Shown piece after piece: positions 53,789 through 62,900 of a stretch of 64,000 nucleotides of DNA. Location of the stretch: NCBI RefSeq assembly GCF_017163935.1, contig NZ_JABVZR010000001.1, positions 3,472,001-3,536,000 on the forward strand. Direction: 5' to 3'. Below the pieces are notes generated by a model. The model was not told where the DNA came from. It searched no databases and worked only from the letters and a program-made list of their open reading frames with translations. Both the position numbers and the translations under genes were made by a program. Numbering within the stretch: position 1 is the stretch's first letter; each line of letters starts with the position of its first letter. This DNA is from Novosphingobium terrae (GTDB lineage: Bacteria > Pseudomonadota > Alphaproteobacteria > Sphingomonadales > Sphingomonadaceae).

Positions 53789-55593
53789 CGGATGGAACTC
53801 CAGGGTTTGCTGAGCAAAACAGCGCAGTTGATGATGCCGACCAGCGAATAGGTCTGGGGGTAATTGCCCCACAGCTCGCCGGTGACAGGGTCGATGTCTT
53901 CGGAGAGCAGACCCGCAGCGGTGCGGCGGGAGAGCATTTCCTCGAAGAGGGCGCGCGCTTCGGTCTCGCGCCCGGTGTAATAGAGCGCCTCGATCAGCCA
54001 GAAGGTGCAGACGTTGAAGGCGGTCTGCGGCAGGCCGAAATCATCCTCCGTGGCATAGCGCAGCATATGCGAGCCGCGCCGCAAGCCTTCCTCCACCGCC
54101 GCCAGCGTATCGAGAAAACGCGGATCGTCGGGGGCCAGAAAGCGCAGTTCGAGCAGCTGCAGCACGCTGGCATCCAGATCGTCGCCCGAGAAAGTGGCCG
54201 ACAGACGATGCGTATCCGGGCGCCAGGCCGCGCTCTCGATGCGGGCGCGGATGGTGTCGGCCCGCTCCTGCCAGAGGCGCGAACGTTCCTCCAGCCCCAG
54301 CACATGGGCGGCATTGGCGAGGCGGTCGCAGGCGGCCCAGCACATGGCGGCGGAATAGGTGTGGACCGATTGCCGCGTGCGCAGCTCCCACAGGCCTGCA
54401 TCGGGCTGGTCGTAATGGTGCCATGCGCGCTCGCCCACCCGTTCCAGCGACTGGAAATCATCGATCCCGGCCTTGCGGAACAGGCGCTCATCGAAAAAGG
54501 CCTGCGTGTTCGAAAGCACGATCTGGCCGTAGGCATCGTGCTGGATCTGCTCATAGGCCAGATTGCCCACGCGCACTGGACCCATGCCGCGATAGCCGGT
54601 CAGGCGTTCTTCCTCGCGCTCATGCAAGGTGGCCTCGCCCAGCACGCCATAGAGCGGCTGGATATGCCCGCCCCGCGCCGAATCCACGATGTTGCGCAGA
54701 TAGACCAGATAGCCTTCCAGCACATCGAGCGCGCCCAGCCGGTTCAGCGCCTGCACCGTGTAATAGGCGTCGCGAATCCAGCAATAACGGTAATCCCAAT
54801 TGCGCTGCGACCCCTTATGCTCGGGGATCGAGGTGGTCAGCGCGGCGACGATCGCCCCGCTTTCCTCATGCTGGCACAGTTTCAGCGTGATGGCCGAGCG
54901 GATCACCGGCCCCTGCCACTCCAGCGGAATGGCCAGACCGCGCACCCATTCGCGCCATTCATCCGCCGTGTTCTTCAGCATCTCGTCGAGCGTCGAACTC
55001 ATATCCGCCGAGAAGCTCTCGTCGGGGCCGAGGAAGAAATGCATCGTCCCTTCAAGGCGGAACAGCCGCTCCTCATGAATATAGCCGACCGGCGCAGTGG
55101 TGGTCAGGCGCATCACCATCGCCTCGGTGGGATAGCGGATATGGTTGGTGCCGCCCACCACGCCGCGCGCCGGATGGCCCCAGTTGCGCGTGGGGCGCAA
55201 CCGCATGCGGATGCGCGGATTGCCCGAGACGGGCCTCACGATGCGGGCAAAGGCCACCGGGCGATAGGTGCGGCCATGGCGGCGGAAATAGGGGCAGAAA
55301 TCGAGGATCTCGATGGCATTGCCCGCGCCGTCGCTCTGTCGCGTCACCAGCACCGGCGTGTTGGTGAGATAGGATTGCGTGGTTTCGGCCACATCCTCCA
55401 GCTCCACCGACCAGAAGCCGTGGCCATCCGCATCGCTGACCGGGTCTTCCCCGCCGATCAGCGCGGAAAACAGCGGATCGCCATCGACGCGCGGCACGCA
55501 GCCCCAGACCATGCGCCCGGCGCGGTCCACCAGCGCGCTGACATGGCAATTGCCGATCACCCACAGGTCCAGATCGCTGGTGTTCTTGCTCAT
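53785..55593 (-). CDS. GH15 glucoamylase/trehalase-family protein
   Basis: A 602-aa protein from the ATG at 55593, which overlaps the otsB stop as ATGA. The N-terminal beta-sandwich domain (about 1-210) begins LDLWVIGNCHVSALVDRAGRMVWGCVPRVDGDPLF (split here). The catalytic (alpha/alpha)6 domain includes RNWDYRYCWIRDAYYTVQAL near 290 and DIDPVTGELWGNYPQTYSLVGIINCA at the end, which carries the candidate catalytic Glu. Bacterial GH15 proteins act as glucoamylases or trehalases. Sandwiched between otsB and otsA, this one probably hydrolyses trehalose or a related glucan to balance the pool. There is no signal peptide, so it acts in the cytosol. Confidence 0.88.
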   Translation of the reverse strand: MSKNTSDLDLWVIGNCHVSALVDRAGRMVWGCVPRVDGDPLFSALIGGEDPVSDADGHGFWSVELEDVAETTQSYLTNTPVLVTRQSDGAGNAIEILDFCPYFRRHGRTYRPVAFARIVRPVSGNPRIRMRLRPTRNWGHPARGVVGGTNHIRYPTEAMVMRLTTTAPVGYIHEERLFRLEGTMHFFLGPDESFSADMSSTLDEMLKNTADEWREWVRGLAIPLEWQGPVIRSAITLKLCQHEESGAIVAALTTSIPEHKGSQRNWDYRYCWIRDAYYTVQALNRLGALDVLEGYLVYLRNIVDSARGGHIQPLYGVLGEATLHEREEERLTGYRGMGPVRVGNLAYEQIQHDAYGQIVLSNTQAFFDERLFRKAGIDDFQSLERVGERAWHHYDQPDAGLWELRTRQSVHTYSAAMCWAACDRLANAAHVLGLEERSRLWQERADTIRARIESAAWRPDTHRLSATFSGDDLDASVLQLLELRFLAPDDPRFLDTLAAVEEGLRRGSHMLRYATEDDFGLPQTAFNVCTFWLIEALYYTGRETEARALFEEMLSRRTAAGLLSEDIDPVTGELWGNYPQTYSLVGIINCAVLLSKPWSSIR

Positions 55594-56381
55594 GCCGCAT
55601 CCTCCAGCCAATGATGAACCGCCGCCACATCGGGCAGGCGCCACAGGGCAGCGGTCTGCCGCATCGGCCCCACGAGAATGCCCGCCCCGCCCAGCGCGCG
55701 GGCGGCGCGGAAGGCGGTTTCATCGGTGTCGTCATCGCCCAGAAACACCGGCTTGGTGCCGCGCATGGCGGTCTGGCCCATCAGCCGGTTGAGCGCGATG
55801 CCCTTGTCCGCCCCCCCCATGCGCAGCTCCACCATCATCTTGCCGGTCTGGAGATAGAGGCCCAGACGACGCGCCAGATCGGTGGCAAAACCGTCGGCGG
55901 CGTCCTGAAGCTCGGGCGCCATGCGGTAATGGAGCGCCACGCCCTGCGGCTTGTCCTCCACCAGCAGGCCCTGTTGGCCCCCCTCGCCCTGATAATCACG
56001 CGCGAAGGCCTGAACCGCCAGCACCGCCTCTTCCAGCGCCGCCGAGCGGGGCGGGGCGGCGATCCGACCCGAAGCATCGCGGAATTCGGCGCCATGGCTG
56101 CCGACGATCAGGCAGGAGGGCTGGCCCAATTGCTCGGCCACATCGCTGGCGCCACGCCCACTGACGATCGCCAGCCGCCCATCAAGGCGCCGGGCCAGCG
56201 TATCCAGCAGATCATGCAGCCGGGCGGAGACATGCACCGCGTCGGGCCGCTCCGCCAGATCGACGAGCGTGCCGTCGAAATCGAGGAAAAGGCTGGCATT
56301 TTCCAGCAGCTGTGGCGGGGGAGGCTGCAGATCAAGGCAGGCGGTCGAGCCCTCTTCGGGCGATGGAGCAAAATCCGTCAT
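55590..56381 (-). CDS. otsB: Trehalose-6-phosphate phosphatase
   Basis: HAD-superfamily phosphatase that releases trehalose from trehalose 6-phosphate; 263 aa. HAD motif I is LFLDFDGTLVDLAERPDAV near 32-50 with the nucleophilic Asp. Motif II is in LAIVSGRGASDV near 70, and motifs III/IV are KGIALNRLMGQ and VFLGDDDTDETAF near 195-230. It is the first gene of the trehalose operon and joined by an ATGA overlap to the GH15 gene. The spacing to the LtrA gene upstream (110 bp) leaves room for a promoter. Confidence 0.94.
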   Translation of the reverse strand: MTDFAPSPEEGSTACLDLQPPPPQLLENASLFLDFDGTLVDLAERPDAVHVSARLHDLLDTLARRLDGRLAIVSGRGASDVAEQLGQPSCLIVGSHGAEFRDASGRIAAPPRSAALEEAVLAVQAFARDYQGEGGQQGLLVEDKPQGVALHYRMAPELQDAADGFATDLARRLGLYLQTGKMMVELRMGGADKGIALNRLMGQTAMRGTKPVFLGDDDTDETAFRAARALGGAGILVGPMRQTAALWRLPDVAAVHHWLEDAA

Positions 56382-56491
56382 CCCTTGGCGAACGTTTTAC
56401 AAGCGCCTTCGGTTCCCTGCCTTGCCGGTGGATGAACGGCTTATTCACACGCTTCGCCTTGCAGAACGGGGCTCCCGCCGCGCCTCACAAG

Positions 56492-57673
56492 CTATTGATG
56501 TGCTGGCTTTTCATGTTTTTCGCGCCGCACCACATACTCGCGCAGCGCCGCCCCCAGCAGCACCGCGGCCAGTGCCGCCTCCACCGCCAGCCGGGGCTGC
56601 TCATGCCCCAGCGGCAGGGCCAGCACCAGCACCGCCATGGCGATCAGATGCGAGAGCGGCCAATGCCCATAGACCACCCTTTTGTAGAGCGTGCTGCCCA
56701 GCAGATAGAGCCCCGGCCCGGCCCCCAGCGCCAGCAGGTCGCGCCATTCGGTATGCCCCAGCGGGGCCTCGATCACCAGATCATGGCCCACCGCCGCCGC
56801 CACAATGCCGCCCACCAACAGGGCATGGACATAATGGAACTGCGCCCCGATCGCGCCGGGGTCTTGCGCATGTTCGATCTTGGCATTGGCCGCCCGGCTG
56901 GAGGTGCCGAAATAGAGCCACCACAGCGTCAGCGTGGTGATAAAGGTAACGGCCAGCGCCGCCACCAGCCCCCAAGACCACTGCTGGCTTTCCGCAAAAC
57001 CGCCGCCGGTGGCCAGCACCGCCTCACCCAGCGCGACGATCACGAAGCACTGGCAGCGCTCGGCCAGATGGGCGCCGTCGATGGTCCAGTCCTCAGTCTG
57101 TGAGCGGCCCAGCCCCGGCAGCCGGAAACCGATCATCGGCGAGATATAGATGCAGGCCACCCCGCCCAGCCACAGCGCGCGCCGGGCCATGGGCTCGGCC
57201 AGACCGCCCGCGATCCAGAAAGCGGCGGCGATCACCATCCAGCAGAAAATGCGCAGATAGTTCATCCGCAAGGGATGACCACCGCGCAGATCCCACAGGC
57301 TCCAGCCCGCACAGCCCACCTGCATGGCGGCATAGGCCAGCGCGAAGATCAGGCCCCTTTCGCCAAAGGCCTCGGGCAAAGCAGCGGCGATCACCAGAGT
57401 CAGCGGCATCACCGCGAAGAGCAGGCCCCGCACCCTTGGTGTTTCGGGGTCAAACCAGTTGGTGATCCAGCAGACATATTGCCAGCCCAGCCACATGGCG
57501 AACCACAGGATCAGCGTATCCACCGCGCCGAGCCAACCCAGCCGGTGCAGCAGCAGATGCGACAGCTGGGTGACGGCAAAGGCATAGACCAGATCGAAGA
57601 ACAGCTCTTCATTGGTGACGCGGGCGTGCTTGCCGTCGCGACGACGCAACAGGGGTTGATGCTGGCCCTTCAT
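56492..57673 (-). CDS. ltrA: Low temperature requirement A (LtrA) family membrane protein
   Basis: A 393-aa polytopic inner-membrane protein with about 10-11 TM segments. The N-terminal signature NEELFFDLVYAFAVTQLSHLL is diagnostic of LtrA. The central GAHLAERCQCFVIVALGEAVLATG segment, with conserved His-Glu and Glu, is also typical. LtrA was named for low-temperature growth in Listeria; its molecular role is unresolved. It overlaps the DUF808 gene by 4 bp (ATGA), so the two form an operon. Confidence 0.9.
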   Translation of the reverse strand: MKGQHQPLLRRRDGKHARVTNEELFFDLVYAFAVTQLSHLLLHRLGWLGAVDTLILWFAMWLGWQYVCWITNWFDPETPRVRGLLFAVMPLTLVIAAALPEAFGERGLIFALAYAAMQVGCAGWSLWDLRGGHPLRMNYLRIFCWMVIAAAFWIAGGLAEPMARRALWLGGVACIYISPMIGFRLPGLGRSQTEDWTIDGAHLAERCQCFVIVALGEAVLATGGGFAESQQWSWGLVAALAVTFITTLTLWWLYFGTSSRAANAKIEHAQDPGAIGAQFHYVHALLVGGIVAAAVGHDLVIEAPLGHTEWRDLLALGAGPGLYLLGSTLYKRVVYGHWPLSHLIAMAVLVLALPLGHEQPRLAVEAALAAVLLGAALREYVVRREKHEKPAHQ

Positions 57674-58629
57674 GCGCGACCTCCCTTCAGCAGCTTGGGC
57701 AGGCCATGAGTCGCGCCCACCACCACAAATCCCGCGATCAGACCGGCCACCCCGGCCAGCGCCGCCGAGACCAGCCAGCCCAGAGCCGCCCCCGGAAAGC
57801 CCGCCAGCGCCGCTTCCACATGGTGCGACGCCTCATGCTGCCAGTCGGCCAGCAGCGGCCAGCCCAGCACTGCCGAGCCATGCAGCAGAATGCCGCCGCC
57901 CACCCAGAGCATCGCCGCCGTACCGATCCTGGCCAGCACATCGAGCATCACCGGCGTCCCCGTCACCAGAGAGCGGCCCAGCGCCTTCATCCCCGCGCCA
58001 CCCCCCTGTTCGCCTTTGCGCACCAGATGCAGACCGATATCATCCAGCTTCACGATCAGCCCCACCGTGCCATAGACCAGCGCGGTCATCCCCACACCCA
58101 CCAGTGCCAGCACGATGGCCCGCTCAAGCAGCGGCTCGGCAGTGACTTCGGCCAGCGCAATGGCCATGATCTCGGCAGAGAGAATCAGATCGGTGCGCAC
58201 CGCGCCCGAGATGCGCTGCCGTTCAAAGGCGGCGGCATCGGTGATCGGGGCGTCGTCCTCGGCCTCATGTTGGCCGCCCAGCGCTTCGACCAGCTTTTCG
58301 GCGCCCTCATAGCTCAGATACAGGCCGCCCAGCATCAGCAGCGGGGTGATCGCCCCGGGCAGCAGCGCCGAAAGCACCAGCGCCAGCGGCAGCAAAATCA
58401 CCAATTTGTTAATGAGGCTGCCCCGCGCAATCCGCGCGATCACCGGCAATTCGCGGTCCGGCGTGAAGGCGTTGACATAGGCGGGCGTTACCGCCGCATC
58501 GTCGATCACCACGCCCGCCGCCTTGGCGCCCGCCTGCGCCACGCCCGCCCCGATATCGTCGAGCGAGGCGGCGGCGCCGCGCGCAATCGTCGCCACATCG
58601 TCAAGCAAGGCGAGCAGACCCACGGACAT
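57670..58629 (-). CDS. DUF808 (YedI) family membrane protein
   Basis: A 319-aa membrane protein from the ATG at 58629, which follows GGGGAA. The characteristic N terminus is SVGLLALLDDVATIARGAAASLDDIGAGVAQAGAKAAGVVIDDAAVTP (split here), then about 6-7 TM segments including KLVILLPLALVLSALLPGAITPLLML and LILSAEIMAIALAEVT. Function is unknown; YedI-type proteins occur widely in Proteobacteria. Translational coupling to ltrA suggests a joint membrane role. It is divergent from the cellulose operon. Confidence 0.88.
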   Translation of the reverse strand: MSVGLLALLDDVATIARGAAASLDDIGAGVAQAGAKAAGVVIDDAAVTPAYVNAFTPDRELPVIARIARGSLINKLVILLPLALVLSALLPGAITPLLMLGGLYLSYEGAEKLVEALGGQHEAEDDAPITDAAAFERQRISGAVRTDLILSAEIMAIALAEVTAEPLLERAIVLALVGVGMTALVYGTVGLIVKLDDIGLHLVRKGEQGGGAGMKALGRSLVTGTPVMLDVLARIGTAAMLWVGGGILLHGSAVLGWPLLADWQHEASHHVEAALAGFPGAALGWLVSAALAGVAGLIAGFVVVGATHGLPKLLKGGRA

Positions 58630-58823
58630 AAAACGGAAATTCCCCAGCAATGAAGCCAAGGCATGCCGATTCGCAGGCGGGAGATCAAGCCGCCGCCAAC
58701 CGTCACTATGGGCTTTAGAGGGGACCAAATCCGCACGAATCTTGCGCCGAGACGCCCCGCGGACGGCGCTGCGCCAGCGAATTTAAGGGCCCCATCCGCA
58801 TTTGGGCCGAAAAAGAGCAAATA

Positions 58824-58831
58824 TTAACCAT
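58824..58831. promoter_or_regulatory. CtrA-type half-site upstream of the cellulose operon
   Basis: The octamer TTAACCAT, a reported CtrA-box variant in alphaproteobacteria, lies 41 bp before the first cellulose gene start at 58873, in an A/T-rich promoter-like stretch. Confidence 0.35.
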
Positions 58832-58872
58832 TGCAGGCCATGCCTAAGCGCGAACACTTAAGGATAATTCCG

Positions 58873-59241
58873 ATGCGCACGGATGTGGCCAATCTGCTCG
58901 AACGGCTGGGCAAACGCGATTTCCATTATCAGGACTTTGCCGAGCGCTTCACCGATATGGAGCTGTGGCCGCTGTTCGAAACGCTGATCCGCGATCCGCG
59001 CATTCTGGATGCCGCGCCGCATACCGATGCCGAACTGGCCGCCGCCCAGCCCCAGACCAGCCAGCCGCCCAAGGCCGAGCAGCTCCCCGCCGCTCCCGCC
59101 ATCAGCAGCACCGATCTGACGGCGCTGTTCGCCCGCTATGGCGGCGCTCAGGCCGAGGAAGCGCCCAGCGATGTGCATGCGCTGCTGCAACGCCTCGCCC
59201 AGCAGCTCGATGCGCAGCAGCATGACGGGGGCGCGCGCTGA
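58873..59241 (+). CDS. BcsR-like small cellulose-operon protein
   Basis: A 122-aa protein whose first 45 residues (VANLLERLGKRDFHYQDF, then DMELWPLFETL) resemble the BcsR pattern of a Tyr-Asp followed by a WPL helix. The rest is a Pro/Ala/Gln-rich linker and a short C-terminal helix (DVHALLQRLAQQLDAQQ). BcsR stabilises BcsQ and the synthase complex in enterobacteria. The ATG at 58873 follows AAGGATAA. It overlaps bcsQ by one base (TGATG). The assignment rests on context plus a short motif. Confidence 0.6.
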   Translation: MRTDVANLLERLGKRDFHYQDFAERFTDMELWPLFETLIRDPRILDAAPHTDAELAAAQPQTSQPPKAEQLPAAPAISSTDLTALFARYGGAQAEEAPSDVHALLQRLAQQLDAQQHDGGAR

Positions 59242-59954
59242 TGCCTTTCATCCTTTGCCATTCACCCAAGGGCGGATCGGGCACCAGCTTTGTCGCCGCG
59301 CATCTGGCCATGGCGCTGGCCGAGGCGGGCCACGCCACCACCGCCATCGACTTCACCCGTCAGGACAGTCTGAAGCTCTATTTCGGCCTGACACCAGCCC
59401 AGCAGCTGCCCGATCTGGATCTGCCCTCCGATCAGGGGCTGACCATCGCGGGCGTGTCGCTGCGTCAGGGCCATCGCGTCTCGAAGGCGGCGGATTTCGC
59501 CCGCGCGCTGGCCGAGGGTGAGCTGCCGCTCGCCAATGATGGTTTCACCATCGCCGATGTGTCCGCCGATGATCTGGCGCTGCGCGATCTGCTGCTGCCT
59601 CAGGCCGCGCTGACCGTGGTGCCGATCACCCCGACAGCGCTGGGTCTGGCCACGCTGACTCAGGTCGGTTCGGGCACGCCGCTGATCGATCTGGACTACA
59701 CCGCTTTCGTCATCAGCCGCCTGGACGAGACCCGCCGCTTCGCCCGCAACGCGCATACTTTCCTGCGCGAGCTGCTGGGCAGCAAGCTGGTGGGCGCCAT
59801 CCATGAGGATGAATGCGCCAATGAGGCCACCGCCATGGCGCAGATGCTGCCGCGCTATGCCACGGCCAGCGTCGCTCTGGCCGATATGCGCGCGCTGGCC
59901 CGCACCGTGGCCGAGGTCTGCGGCCAGACCAGCGATGAGGAAGAAGCGGCGTGA
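59241..59954 (+). CDS. bcsQ: Cellulose biosynthesis protein BcsQ (MinD/ParA-like ATPase)
   Basis: A 237-aa P-loop ATPase. The deviant Walker A is in HSPKGGSGTSFVAAHLA near residue 8, a switch-I-like TAIDFTRQDSL near 36 and the Walker B-like ADVSADDLALRDLLL near 106. In other bacteria BcsQ is needed for cellulose production and polar placement of the synthase. Start and stop overlap neighbouring genes (TGATG before, GTGA after), showing tight coupling with BcsR-like and BcsA. Confidence 0.85.
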   Translation: MPFILCHSPKGGSGTSFVAAHLAMALAEAGHATTAIDFTRQDSLKLYFGLTPAQQLPDLDLPSDQGLTIAGVSLRQGHRVSKAADFARALAEGELPLANDGFTIADVSADDLALRDLLLPQAALTVVPITPTALGLATLTQVGSGTPLIDLDYTAFVISRLDETRRFARNAHTFLRELLGSKLVGAIHEDECANEATAMAQMLPRYATASVALADMRALARTVAEVCGQTSDEEEAA

Positions 59955-62900
59955 TCCAGCATCTCCTTCGCTTTGGTCAATGGGCCGCATGGGGCATTCT
60001 GGCCGTCATCGCCGCGCTGGTGATCTCCGTGCCGCTCGATGCGCTGGCGCAATGGCAGTTTGCGGGGGCCACCATTGTCGGCGTCTGGGCCATGTCGCGC
60101 TGGAAGGGCCGCAAGGGCACGCTGGCGATCGGCCTGCTCTCGATCATCGTCTCCACGCGCTACATGGTCTGGCGCACCACCCAGACGCTGACCTTCGGCG
60201 CCCCGCTGGAGGGCCTGCTGGGCACCGGCCTCTATCTGGCCGAGGCCTATGCGTGGCTCATTCTGGTGCTGGGCTTCGTGCAGACCAGCTGGCCGCTCGA
60301 CCGGCCCGTGATCGAGCCCGAGGGCGATCCCTCCACCTGGCCCACGGTGGATGTGTTCATCCCCACCTACAATGAGAGCCTCTCGATCGTGCGCAACACG
60401 GTCTATGCCGCGATGGACATGGATTACCCGGCGGACCGCTTCAACGTCTACATCTTGGACGATGGCAAGCGCCCGGAATTCAAGGCTTTCGCGCGCAAGG
60501 TCGGCTGCGGCTACATCACGCGGGACAACAATCTGCACGCCAAGGCGGGCAATATGAACGCGGCGATGAAGAAGACCGATGGCGAGCTGATCGCCATCTT
60601 CGACTGCGACCATGTGCCCACCCGCGCCTTCCTGCAGCTTTCGGTCGGCTGGTTCGCCAAGGACCCCAAGCTGGCGCTGATGCAGACGCCGCATCATATG
60701 TACTCGCCCGATCCGGTGCAGCGCAACCTCGGCACGCTGAAAGACATGCCCGGCGAGGGCGACCTGTTCTATGGCCCCGTGCAAGGCGGCAATGATCTGT
60801 GGAACGCCGCCTTCTTCTGCGGCAGCTGCGCGATCATCCGCCGCGAGGCGCTGGAAATCACCAACGGCTTTGCGGGCGAGACCGTCACCGAGGACGCCCA
60901 TACCGCGCTCAAGCTGCAGCGCATGGGCTGGAACACCGCCTATATTGAGGCGCGCCTTTCGGCAGGTCTGGCCACCGAGCGCCTGGTTTTGCATGTCGGC
61001 CAGCGCATCCGCTGGGCGCGCGGCATGACGCAGATCCTGCGCATCGACTGCCCGCTGTGGGGCAAGGGCCTCAGCCTGTCGCAGCGGCTTTGCTACCTCA
61101 ATGCGATGATGCACTTCCAGTTTCCGCTGCCGCGCATCGTCTTCCTCACCAGCCCGCTGGCCTATCTGATCTTCGGGCAGAACATCATCCATGCCTCGGC
61201 CTCGCTGATCTTCGCTTTCTCCATGCCGCATCTGGTCTGTTCGCAGGCGGCGGCGGGGCGCACGCAGGGCGGCTGGCGCCGCCCGTTCTGGGGCGAGGTC
61301 TATGAGACGATCCTGGCCTTCCACCTCGTGAAGCCCACGGTGATGACCTGGTTCCAGCCCCGCAAGGGCAAGTTCAACGTGACGGACAAGGGCGACCTGC
61401 TCGACCAGACCTTCTTCGACTGGCGCATCGTGAAACCGCATCTGGTGACGATGGCGCTGCTGGCGGGCGCGGTGTCGCTGGGCTGGATCAAGTGGCTGTT
61501 CTTCTCCTCCACCTTTAACATCCAGATCGACACGCTGGTGCTGAACACGGCATGGGCGGGCTTCTCGCTGGTGATCCTGACGGCGGCGGTGTCCGTGGCG
61601 CGCGAGACGCGTCAGGCAAGGCAGGACATCCGCATCTATGCCGAGCTGCCCGTCACCCTCTACCTCAAATCCGGCCATGTGCTGACCGGCGTCACGCGTG
61701 ACATCTCGATGGGCGGCGCCGCCGTGAAACTGCCCGCCGACATGCCGGTGAAAGACCCCGAACTCACCCATATCGGCCTCGATATGGACAGCGAGCGGCT
61801 GGTGCTGCCGGTCGACATGCTGCGCGCCGCGCGCGGCCATGCCTTCCTGCGCTTCCACCCGCTCGACATGGATATGGGGCGCAAGCTGGTGCGCGCGGTG
61901 ATGGGCCGCGCCGACGCCTGGCAGGCCGATGGCCCGCCCCCGCAAGTGGGTGAGCTGCGCTCGCTCAACGACATTATCGTGGTGGATCTGATGACCCTCA
62001 AGCGCCTTCTTGGCCTGAACTTTGCCGAGCGCAAGCGCATGAAGGCGCAGCGCGCGGCCAGCCTCGCTGCCGCCAAGGCGGCGGCGGAAACCGCCCTGCC
62101 CGTGGCCCTGCCTGCTGCCGAGGCCGCGCCCGCCAGCCAGCCAGCCGCGCGCGCCACCCCCCGCCCCGGCCTGAGTGCCCGCGCTGTTGGTCAGGGCATG
62201 CGGGCTGCGGCCTGCGCTCTGGCACTGGCCGGTATGGCGCTGATCGCCTCGCCGCGTGACGCACAGGCTCAGGTGGCGCAGGCCCAGTCCGCCGCCCAGC
62301 AGATCGCTGCCGTCGCCGCTGTTTCGGGCACCGATGTTGCCGCGCCCGCCACGGGCAGCGCCCCGGTGCTGGTCACCTCGGGCACCAGCGGCACGCGCCA
62401 TGAGCATCTCTCCTTCAAGGATCTGCGCATCAAGCAGCCGATCCGTCTGGCCGGCACCCATGGCGAGATCGGCATCCCCTTCGGCATCCGCCGCAGCGAT
62501 GTGGTCACCAATGCCACCATCACCCTGCGCGCCGCCTGGAGCCCGGCTCTGCTGGGCGATCTCTCGCAGCTGGTCGTGCTGCTCAATGGCGAGGTGGTGC
62601 AGACCATCCCGCTGCGCCCTGGCGATTCCGGCGGCCAGACGCTGACCATCCCGGTCAACACCGCCCTGTTCCTGCCGGGTGACAACCAGCTCAACCTGCG
62701 CCTTGTCGCCCATTACGCCCGCGATTGCGAGGACCCGTTCCATTCCTCGCTCTGGGCCAACATCAGCAACATCCAGTCGAGCTTCGACCTGACGGTCTCC
62801 TCGGTGGCCAAGGCGCCCGATCTGGCCCAGCTGCCCGGCCCCTTCTTCGACCGCTATGACAATGGCGCGCTGCATCTGCCCTTCGTCTTCGCCAGCGCCC

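Noticed and set aside
52361..53872. OtsA start at 53872 (upstream ATG)
   Set aside because: It would place about 28 extra residues inside the GH15 gene and before the conserved SRLIVISNR start. The TTGA overlap gives a better start at 53788.
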